Part shown: one piece after another, positions 16,822 to 24,648 of the stretch | Layout: every line of letters begins with the position of its first letter | Position numbering within the stretch: the stretch's first letter is position 1 | Source: Ignavibacteriales bacterium | GTDB taxonomy: Bacteria; Bacteroidota; Ignavibacteria; Ignavibacteriales; Ignavibacteriaceae | Reading direction: 5' to 3' | Assembly: GCA_016707115.1 (NCBI GenBank) | Contig: JADJIH010000006.1 | Coordinates: forward strand, 186,001-250,000 | DNA length: 64,000 bases | Position numbers and translations under genes: made by a program | The notes under the pieces: model-generated | Database searches by the model: none | What the model was told of the DNA's origin: nothing | Seen by the model: only the letters and a program-made list of their open reading frames with translations

Positions 16822-19800
16822 ATGTCGCATGTCTTAAAAATAGTTTTTGTTTTCTTTGTATTCTTCTCTCCGTTCTTCCTATCTATATATCCGCAATATC
16901 GCTCCTTAAGATTTGAGAACCTTACAATTGATGATGGATTATCAAACAATTCAATTAATTGCATTCTTCAAACGAGCGATGGATTTTTGTGGATTGCTAC
17001 AAAGGACGGACTAAATCGATATGATGGACAGAATTTTAAAGTTTATAAAAATAATCCTTCAAAGAAAAAATCTCTACCGGAAAATTATGTAATGTCTTTA
17101 TTGGAAAGTAAAGACGGAACTTTTTGGGTGGGTACATGGGGTGGAGGTTTATGTAAGTTTGATCAATTTGATGAAACATTTATACGGTTTGACGATGAAT
17201 CAAAAGACGATGATTATATTCAGTGTTTATATGAGGATGATGCTAATAATATCTGGTACGGCACAACAAATAGCGGTTTTATTAAGCTAGATCCCAAAAC
17301 AAAAAAGATCTCTGCTTATCGAAAAAAGTTTTCCGGCAAAAATTATTTTCCTGATGACAATATAACCTCAATAACTCAAGATGCTGATAAGGATCTATGG
17401 ATTGGGACATTGAGCAGTGGACTTTTCCAATTTAATATTGAAGAACAATCATTCATCCAGTTCAAAAACATTCCGCAAGATGATAATTCAATTTCCAATA
17501 ACTATGTTTGGGATGTATTCAACGACTCAAATAAAAATTTAATACTTAGTACTGGTACCGGTGTAGATAACTTTGATTTAAAAACGAAAAAGATAACACA
17601 TCATCTTTTTGCTCCTGCAAATTTGCAAAACGAAGTGCCGATGATGTTCAGGCAAGTAATTAAAGATCATGATGGTAATATGTGGGCCGGAACTTATAAC
17701 TATATGGGGTTATATCTTTTTCAAAAAGATCAGAATGAAAAAATGCAGTATTTTCTTCTTGAGAGGACAGATGATGATCCTAATTCTCTTATTTCAAATA
17801 GAATAAGATGGTTATATGAAGACCGGAGTAATAATATTTGGATAGGGACCGAAGAGGGAATAAGTAAACTGTCTTCCACTAAAGAATTTATACAATATCG
17901 CTTTCTATCAGGAAGAAAAAACACACTTGGCGGAAAAGTTGTAAGCAGTATTATTGGTGGAAAAGAAAATAGTTTATGGGTTGGTTATGGCGGCGGCGGA
18001 TTTGACAGGATTAATTTAGCAGACAATTCTATTACTCACTTTAAAAACATACCAGGCAATCCAAACTCACTTTCCGTAAATGATATTGTTGCATTATACG
18101 AAGATAAATATGGAATTCTCTGGATAGGAACTTCATACGGCGGATTAAATCGATTTGATCCAAAAACTAAAAAATTTAAAATCTACAGACATAATCCTAA
18201 TAACTCCACCAGCATTAAATCTGATTGGGTTCAGCAGATATTAGAAACAAGGAATGGTGAACTATTAATCGGTACAAATGATGGCCTGCAAATATTAGAT
18301 CGTAAAAGTGAGAAATTTTATAATTACAAACCAATTATTAAAAATGATTCCATAAAACTTCCAGATATTATATCTGTTAATTCTTTGTTTGAGGATAAAA
18401 ACGGAGAGATATGGATTGGAACATGGTTAGATGGTCTTTTTAGATATGATTCCAAATCTCAGGTTTTATATCATTACTTCCCAAATTCTGATAATCAGAA
18501 CAGCATAAGTGCAAGTAAAGTTTCATCGATTTACGAAGACTCGAAGGGTTATATCTGGTTAGGAACGCATAGCGGTGGGTTTAATAAGTTTGATAAATTA
18601 TCAGGAAAATTTGCTCGTTATACAACGCGGAATGGTTTACCCAATGATGTAGTTTTTGGTATCCTTGAAGATGAGAAAGGGAATTTATGGATCAGTACAA
18701 TGAAAGGATTAGCCAAATTTAATCCTTCAACAGAATCATTTAGAATATATGATCAATCAGATGGAATTATTAGTAATCTTTTTAATTGGCATGCCAGTTA
18801 TAAAGATCATTCCGGCAAAATGTATTTTGGCGGAGATTATGGATTTATTTCTTTTTATCCCCAGCTAATTTCATTAGATACAAATAAATCATCAATTGCT
18901 TTTACATCATTTAAAGTATTTGATAAAGAAGCAACATTGCCTCAATCGTTGCCGGCAACAAAGGAAATTGTTCTGCAGTACAATCAAAACTTTTTTTCAA
19001 TTGAGTTTGCTTCACTGGATATGGCGCCGGCACACAAACACAAATACTCATATATGCTGGAAGGAATTGATCCTAATTGGATACAAGCCGAATCCAGAAC
19101 TACAGCATATTACACTGATATTGAATATGGTAATTATAGGTTTTTAGTAAAAGCCGGTAATGCAGATAATATTTGGACTGATCCAATCGTGCTTTCAATA
19201 ATAATCAAACCGGCATGGTGGATGACCTGGTGGTTTAAAATTCTTTTGGGCTTAGCACTTGTATTTGTAGGATTTATGATTTACAAGTTCAGGGTCAATC
19301 AATTACTGAAAATAGAAAGAATTCGTTATGATATAGCCAGCGATTTACATGATGAAATTGGAAGTAATCTAAGCAGCATCTGTGTTGATGGTCAGCTTCT
19401 TATGAAAAGTAATTCATTATCAGAAAGTGAACTTGAACTTTCGTCGGATATAAGTAAAACGGCTTCACAAACACTTGATGCGATGCGGGATATTATTTGG
19501 TTCATCAATCCTAAAAATGATGAAGGTGAAGACATAATATTTAAAATGCGGGAAACAGCAGCAAGGTTGTTAGTCGGTATGCAATGGAGTTTCAATTCAA
19601 CGCCTGGTATCCGTTTTGATCTTTTTTCTCTTGAACAGCGCAGAAATATTTTTCTAATCTACAAAGAAGCATTAACAAATGTGATAAGACATTCAAAAGC
19701 AAATAAATGTTCTGTTGATATAAAAGGTCTATCGGATCAATTAATTATGAAAGTTATTGATGAAGGGGAAGGATTTGATGTTAATGGCGTAAAAAAGAAT

Positions 19801-19914
19801 ACCGGTGTTCTAAGTATGATGAAGAGATCTGAAAAGATTAAAGGGAAGTTATTAATAGAAAGTGAGAGAAATAGAGGAACAACAATTACTCTGGATGTGA
19901 AAGCAAAAATGTGA
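16822..19914 (+). CDS. Two-component propeller sensor histidine kinase (NarX-type HisKA_3)
   Basis: A 1030-residue sensor. After a signal peptide/anchor, the periplasmic part is built of about a dozen repeats of the W-I-G-T type (for example LWIGTSYGGLNRFDP), which form the two beta-propellers of regulator-propeller sensors, then a Y_Y_Y Ig-like domain (about 700-790), one membrane helix (about 803-822), a HisKA_3 domain with phosphoacceptor His843 in DLHDEIGSNLSS, and a HATPase domain near the C-terminus. In Bacteroidetes such sensors bind glycan oligosaccharides directly, but as hybrids; here the regulator is a separate NarL-type protein encoded 100 bases downstream. No Shine-Dalgarno site is visible close to the ATG. 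The likely role is sensing an oligosaccharide from the glycans degraded by this region. Confidence 0.9.
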   Translation: MSHVLKIVFVFFVFFSPFFLSIYPQYRSLRFENLTIDDGLSNNSINCILQTSDGFLWIATKDGLNRYDGQNFKVYKNNPSKKKSLPENYVMSLLESKDGTFWVGTWGGGLCKFDQFDETFIRFDDESKDDDYIQCLYEDDANNIWYGTTNSGFIKLDPKTKKISAYRKKFSGKNYFPDDNITSITQDADKDLWIGTLSSGLFQFNIEEQSFIQFKNIPQDDNSISNNYVWDVFNDSNKNLILSTGTGVDNFDLKTKKITHHLFAPANLQNEVPMMFRQVIKDHDGNMWAGTYNYMGLYLFQKDQNEKMQYFLLERTDDDPNSLISNRIRWLYEDRSNNIWIGTEEGISKLSSTKEFIQYRFLSGRKNTLGGKVVSSIIGGKENSLWVGYGGGGFDRINLADNSITHFKNIPGNPNSLSVNDIVALYEDKYGILWIGTSYGGLNRFDPKTKKFKIYRHNPNNSTSIKSDWVQQILETRNGELLIGTNDGLQILDRKSEKFYNYKPIIKNDSIKLPDIISVNSLFEDKNGEIWIGTWLDGLFRYDSKSQVLYHYFPNSDNQNSISASKVSSIYEDSKGYIWLGTHSGGFNKFDKLSGKFARYTTRNGLPNDVVFGILEDEKGNLWISTMKGLAKFNPSTESFRIYDQSDGIISNLFNWHASYKDHSGKMYFGGDYGFISFYPQLISLDTNKSSIAFTSFKVFDKEATLPQSLPATKEIVLQYNQNFFSIEFASLDMAPAHKHKYSYMLEGIDPNWIQAESRTTAYYTDIEYGNYRFLVKAGNADNIWTDPIVLSIIIKPAWWMTWWFKILLGLALVFVGFMIYKFRVNQLLKIERIRYDIASDLHDEIGSNLSSICVDGQLLMKSNSLSESELELSSDISKTASQTLDAMRDIIWFINPKNDEGEDIIFKMRETAARLLVGMQWSFNSTPGIRFDLFSLEQRRNIFLIYKEALTNVIRHSKANKCSVDIKGLSDQLIMKVIDEGEGFDVNGVKKNTGVLSMMKRSEKIKGKLLIESERNRGTTITLDVKAKM

Positions 19915-20013
19915 TGAAATTATGATTAGACAAAAATCTTTTTAATTTATAAATGCCTCGAACGTGGTATGGTAACCAAAATATAATTTTAACAATTTAA
20001 TCGTGATTAGAAT

Positions 20014-20676
20014 TTGAAAAAAGCAACACATACGGAATATAAATCAATAAATATTTGGCTGGTAGAAGATAATATCAGATATAGAAAATCTTTAGCCGGA
20101 CTTATAAACGGGACTGAGGGATTACATTGTCCTCATGCATTTGTTTCCTGTGAAGATGCACTTGAGGTTCTTTCAAAAGATATTTCACCTGAGGTAATTT
20201 TACTGGATATTGGTCTACCTGGCATAAGCGGCATACAGGGAATAGAAAAATTTAAAGCGCTTTCGCCAGCAACACAAATATTAATTCTTACAATTTATGA
20301 TGACAATGATAAAGTTTTTGATGCGCTGTGTGCAGGAGCTGCCGGTTATCTTTTAAAGGATTCCTCACCCGAAAAAATCATAGAATCCATTAAAGAAGTA
20401 CTAGCAGGCGGTGCACCGATGAATATGAAAATTGCGCATAAAGTGCTTGAATTATTTGCGCAGTTTAAAAAGAAAAAATCGGATTATGGTTTGACTGAGC
20501 GTGAAAAAGAAATCCTTCAGCAAATTGTTTCTGGTTTAACAAAACAGCAGATAGCAGACAAACTTTTTCTAAGTTTTCATACTGTTAATACTCACTTAAA
20601 AAATATTTATAATAAACTCCACGTAAACACAATTTCGGGTGCAGTTTCAAAAGTTTATAAAGAAAATATACTATAA
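20014..20676 (+). CDS. NarL/FixJ-type response regulator
   Basis: The 220-residue protein has a receiver domain (about 12-130) with WLVEDN and phosphoacceptor Asp65 in LLDIGLPG, and a C-terminal LuxR-type helix-turn-helix (about 155-215: LTEREKEILQQIVSGLTKQQ). HisKA_3 kinases such as the one encoded just upstream pair with this regulator class, so they form a cognate pair. The start is a TTG at 20014; the frame has no ATG before the receiver domain, and no strong ribosome site is seen. It would bind promoters in this region, perhaps those of the secreted enzymes that follow; no binding-site consensus can be derived from one sequence. Confidence 0.9.
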   Translation: MKKATHTEYKSINIWLVEDNIRYRKSLAGLINGTEGLHCPHAFVSCEDALEVLSKDISPEVILLDIGLPGISGIQGIEKFKALSPATQILILTIYDDNDKVFDALCAGAAGYLLKDSSPEKIIESIKEVLAGGAPMNMKIAHKVLELFAQFKKKKSDYGLTEREKEILQQIVSGLTKQQIADKLFLSFHTVNTHLKNIYNKLHVNTISGAVSKVYKENIL

Positions 20677-20798
20677 TCATCAGTAATAATTATCATAACG
20701 TTTTTAATTAAACTTTTTGTGAATATATAGAATCACCCCATTTTCAATTCTCATCGCTTAAATCTTTAATGGGATTTCGAGATACCACGAACATGCGA

Positions 20799-20817
20799 TT
20801 GTGATAAACCATCACAA
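20799..20817. promoter_or_regulatory. Inverted repeat upstream of the GDPD gene, possible operator
   Basis: TTGTGAT-AAACC-ATCACAA is a perfect 7-bp inverted repeat with a five-base spacer, 111 bases before the GDPD start. It recalls CRP/FNR-family sites, but the half-site spacing is one base longer than the CRP consensus. No second copy was seen in the window. Confidence 0.3.
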
Positions 20818-20927
20818 TAATTTACTTTGCCATGTATTCTACAGAAGAATAGTAACTTAAATTTAGACAAAAGTTGTTATGCATTTATTTCTATACGCAG
20901 TCTTACAATCCCCAAAAGGAGATTACT

Positions 20928-23249
20928 ATGAAAATTAAAACAAACTTAATTGCTTTTTCTATGATGATTATCTTCAGCATTTATAACTATGCTCAAGTAC
21001 AAAATATTGCACATAGAGGCTGCTCTTCTTTAGCACCTGAAAACACTTATTCAGCCTGGGTTAAGGCAATAGAAATAGGGGCAGATTATTTTGAACTTGA
21101 TATACAACTTTCCAGTGATGATTCAATGATGATTATGCATGATGCAACAGTTGAGAGAACAACAAATGGAAGTGGTTCAGTTAGTTCAATGACGTATGGT
21201 CAACTTCGTTTACTTGATGCTGGCTCTTGGTTTAGTCCTGAATTTACTGGTGAAAAAATTCCAACTTTTTCTGAAGCCTTGGAACTTTCCAAAACCAATG
21301 GAATAGTAGACATTGTTGCCGAAATAAAAACAACAGACGCTACAATAGTTCCTAAAGTAATCGCAATGATTCAGGCATATGGAATGCAGAGCCGGGTAAT
21401 CGTATCAAGTTTTACATATTCTCAGATAGCACAATGCAGATCTTTAGATGCTTCAATTGACATTCAACTTTTCGGCACAATAACAAATGCGATGATTGAT
21501 CAGGTTGCTTTGATAAATGGAGAATGGGTTGGCAGTGGGGGCACAATTACGCAGGCGTTAATAGATTATGCACATTCAAAAAATGTATTGTTTAACGGGT
21601 GGACTATTAACACAGGTAGCCAGATGCTAGCTTTGATTGCTCTAGGAATCGATGGAATTACAACTAACTTTCCACACGTGTTAGTTGCTGTTACTGATTC
21701 AACTGCACCCGCTGATGTTATCATAAATTCTGCAATTACAACTGGTGAAACGGACATTTCTTTAGATTGGGAGTCATCTGAAGATCCTGAAAGTGGAATA
21801 ACTGGTTATGAGATTTTTAGAGATATAATTCCCAACCCAATTACCCTATATGTTACAGTTGGTGATACCACAAGTTATATTGATTATACTTTAACAGAAA
21901 ATGAAACGTTTTATTACAGAATAAAAGCATTGAATGGTGCAGGATTAAAAAGCACTAATTACAGTAACGAAGTTTCAGCAACAACAAATGCTGACATTAC
22001 TAAACCAGTTGTGTCATTTGTTACTTCTGAGAGAGATACTTCTACAGTTTACATAGAGTTTAGTGAGAGAGTTGAAGAAGCATCTGCAGAAGTGTTAACA
22101 AATTATAATATCAATAAAGGTGTATCAGTGCTAAGTGCAGAATTAATGCTGGATGAAAAAACTGTGGTTTTAATAACTTCCAGTTTGTTTGATAGCACTT
22201 ACACTTTGGCGGTAAGCAATGTTAAAGACAAAGCAATTGTTCCTAACGTGATGTTAAACGCATCTATGACATTTACACATAAAAATATTACATCAGATAT
22301 CATTTCTTGTTACAACCTTGATGATTACACAATTGTTGGTTCTGATACAGTTATATATGATGCTTCATTAAATGCAAACAATGGAGTAGTGAAAAATGGT
22401 GCTGTAATATCGTCAGGTTATCTCGGCAATTCAATGGAGTTTGATGGAGTTGATGATTTTGTACAATTTCAAAACTCTCCATCATTTAATTTCAATGGCG
22501 GTGGGGTTACGGTTTCAGTTTGGACTAAATTGGCATATTTACCAAGTCAATTATTACAGCCATTTGGGCCTTTATTTGATGCTGAAGGAGATCAGTTTGT
22601 GCTGTATGAAGATAGAGGTAATAACGAATTAAGATTCAAAGTTGTAACGAATGTTACTGCTGAAAGACCGGGAATTCCTGGAGTAGATTTAGTTACGGGA
22701 AAATGGATCCATGTTGTTGGTGTTTACAATGGTTCGCATGCAAAAGTATATCTCAATGGTGTGTTAAAAGATTCTCATATTCTTACCGGTAATGTAAATA
22801 CAGGTATTGTTCCAATGTTAGGTAAAAGTGGAACCTCCGGAACGCCTTCATACTTTAAAGGAAGTATAGATAATGTTTTGGTATTTAATTACGGATTTAC
22901 TGATGATGAAGTATCAGGACTTTATAATAACACTAAGATTCCTGCAAATATTATTGTTGGAGTCGAATCGACACCTGAATATCCCAAAGAATATTCTTTA
23001 TCGCAGAACTATCCTAATCCATTTAATCCATCAACTACGATTAGCTATGATTTACCGGTTGTTTCAAAAGTATCAATAAAGATTTTTGACCTTCTGGGAA
23101 AAGAAGTTGCTTCCTTAGTAAATGAAGAAAAAGAAGCAGGTTACCATAAGGTATTATTTGATGGAAAAGGTTTATCGAGCGGAACGTATTTTTTTAGAAT
23201 TCAGGCGGATAATTTTGTTCAAACAAAAAAAATGATTCTGATAAAATAA
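20928..23249 (+). CDS. Secreted glycerophosphodiester phosphodiesterase with FN3, LamG and T9SS tail
   Basis: A 773-residue multidomain protein. Signal peptide (to about residue 23), then a GDPD TIM barrel with His29 in AHRG, Glu56/Asp58 in FELDIQ and His71 in MHDATVERT, the metal and catalytic residues of the family; then a fibronectin-III domain, a Big_5-like domain (PVVSFVTSERDTSTVYIEFS), a LamG/concanavalin-type domain (about 495-660) and the T9SS tail starting SQNYPNPFNPS. It hydrolyses glycerophosphodiesters to glycerol-3-phosphate and an alcohol, outside the cell. ATG 20928 is preferred over an earlier ATG at 20874 because AAAGGAG stands eight bases ahead and the signal peptide starts there. 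The following phosphatase gene could release phosphate from its product. Confidence 0.9.
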   Translation: MKIKTNLIAFSMMIIFSIYNYAQVQNIAHRGCSSLAPENTYSAWVKAIEIGADYFELDIQLSSDDSMMIMHDATVERTTNGSGSVSSMTYGQLRLLDAGSWFSPEFTGEKIPTFSEALELSKTNGIVDIVAEIKTTDATIVPKVIAMIQAYGMQSRVIVSSFTYSQIAQCRSLDASIDIQLFGTITNAMIDQVALINGEWVGSGGTITQALIDYAHSKNVLFNGWTINTGSQMLALIALGIDGITTNFPHVLVAVTDSTAPADVIINSAITTGETDISLDWESSEDPESGITGYEIFRDIIPNPITLYVTVGDTTSYIDYTLTENETFYYRIKALNGAGLKSTNYSNEVSATTNADITKPVVSFVTSERDTSTVYIEFSERVEEASAEVLTNYNINKGVSVLSAELMLDEKTVVLITSSLFDSTYTLAVSNVKDKAIVPNVMLNASMTFTHKNITSDIISCYNLDDYTIVGSDTVIYDASLNANNGVVKNGAVISSGYLGNSMEFDGVDDFVQFQNSPSFNFNGGGVTVSVWTKLAYLPSQLLQPFGPLFDAEGDQFVLYEDRGNNELRFKVVTNVTAERPGIPGVDLVTGKWIHVVGVYNGSHAKVYLNGVLKDSHILTGNVNTGIVPMLGKSGTSGTPSYFKGSIDNVLVFNYGFTDDEVSGLYNNTKIPANIIVGVESTPEYPKEYSLSQNYPNPFNPSTTISYDLPVVSKVSIKIFDLLGKEVASLVNEEKEAGYHKVLFDGKGLSSGTYFFRIQADNFVQTKKMILIK

Positions 23250-23321
23250 TATTAATATAAATGCAAATTCAATTAATTAAACTGTTCACTTAATATTTAT
23301 CAACTTAAAGAGGAGAGCGTT

Positions 23322-24590
23322 ATGAAACTTCAGGTACTTCGTGGTTTTTTAGTTGCAGCAATTGTTCTACTAACATCAGTTAGTTATGCACAAATGCCTC
23401 AAGGTTGGTGGTCATTTGATAATGCATCAAATTTAACAGCTGCAGTTCCCGGTTATGGCACGGACTTGGTCTTAACAGGTACTCATACAGCAGTTGCCGG
23501 CCCAACTGTTGGGAATGGCGCAATAAGCATAGGCCCAGGTAGTTATTACACTGCAACGCACGGTATCGCTCCTAATGGTGGTGGAACAAAAGTAAATCAA
23601 TATACGCTTATGTTTGATTTTAAAGTTGCTCAAGCTCTTGGTATGTGGCATAACTTTTTTCAAACAGATCCTCTTGTTACCGCTAATGATGGAGAATATT
23701 TTATAAGAAGCACTACTGGTGCGATGGGTACATTAGATTTAGGTTATACAACACCATTTGTAGTTGCGGATAATACCTGGTATAGACTGATTCTATCTGT
23801 TGAGAATGGTAATTACTTTAAAGCATACATTGATGGTCAATTAGTATTTGATCATAATGTTCGTCCGGTTGATGATGTTCGTTACTCATTAGCATCAGTT
23901 ATTCATCTTCTTGGAGATGATGATGGTGATGATGGACTTATTGAAATAGCTGAAATTGCGATTTGGAATACACCACTCTCTGCAGCTGCAATTGCTTCTC
24001 TCGGCGCAGTTGGAACAGTTCTTCCGGTTGAACTTACCTCATTTGCAGCAACACAATCATCTGGAAATATTTTATTGCAATGGTCTACTGCTACTGAATT
24101 GAATAATAATGGATTTGAAATTCAGAGGAAAGACCAGCAAACTGATTGGAGAGTTATTGGATTTGTTAAAGGTAACGGTACAACCACAAATACACAAAAT
24201 TATTCTTTTGTTGATGTTCCGGAAAATACAGGAACTATTTCATATCGATTAAAACAAATTGATTTTAACGGAACATTTGCATACTCTGATGTTGTTGAAG
24301 TTGAAATAGCTCCAACTAAATTTGAATTATTGAATAACTATCCTAATCCATTTAACCCATCTACAATAATTGCTTACAATTTACCTGTAGATGGTTTTGT
24401 AACACTTAAAATATATAACTCTGTTGGAGAACTTGTAACTGAATTAGTTAATGATTATCAGTCAGCAGGAAGTTATAAACAGCAATTTAATTCTGTTTCA
24501 GGCGGTAATAATTTGGCTAGTGGAATTTACTTTGCTGAGTTAAGAGCGAATGAAAATGTTCAACGAATTAAAATGATGTTAGTTAAATAA
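23322..24590 (+). CDS. LamG-domain T9SS surface protein
   Basis: A 422-residue secreted protein: signal peptide ending SVSYAQ, a LamG-like domain (about 25-230; WWSFDNASN at the start, WYRLILSVENG and YIDGQLVF in the centre), a short FN3-like domain beginning LPVELTSFAAT (a module common before T9SS tails), then the T9SS tail starting NNYPNPFNPS. There is no catalytic domain, so a carbohydrate- or surface-binding role is likely but unproven. The LamG domain is clearly paralogous to the first domain of the phosphatase encoded next (shared PNGGGTKVNQY/PANGGGNKVNEY segment), pointing to a local duplication. AGAGGAG-like bases ahead support the start. It is closed by a terminator only 20 bases before the next gene. 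Confidence 0.85.
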   Translation: MKLQVLRGFLVAAIVLLTSVSYAQMPQGWWSFDNASNLTAAVPGYGTDLVLTGTHTAVAGPTVGNGAISIGPGSYYTATHGIAPNGGGTKVNQYTLMFDFKVAQALGMWHNFFQTDPLVTANDGEYFIRSTTGAMGTLDLGYTTPFVVADNTWYRLILSVENGNYFKAYIDGQLVFDHNVRPVDDVRYSLASVIHLLGDDDGDDGLIEIAEIAIWNTPLSAAAIASLGAVGTVLPVELTSFAATQSSGNILLQWSTATELNNNGFEIQRKDQQTDWRVIGFVKGNGTTTNTQNYSFVDVPENTGTISYRLKQIDFNGTFAYSDVVEVEIAPTKFELLNNYPNPFNPSTIIAYNLPVDGFVTLKIYNSVGELVTELVNDYQSAGSYKQQFNSVSGGNNLASGIYFAELRANENVQRIKMMLVK

Positions 24591-24597
24591 TTTTTTA

Positions 24598-24628
24598 AAG
24601 TGCTGATAGCATAATGTTATCAGCACTT
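24598..24628 (+). terminator. Rho-independent terminator after the LamG gene
   Basis: An 11-bp stem AAGTGCTGATA / TATCAGCACTT with a nine-base loop is followed by seven T. The next start codon is only 20 bases further, so this may be a leaky terminator that reduces expression of the phosphatase gene relative to the LamG gene. Confidence 0.85.
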
Positions 24629-24648
24629 TTTTTATCAAAGGAAAATAT

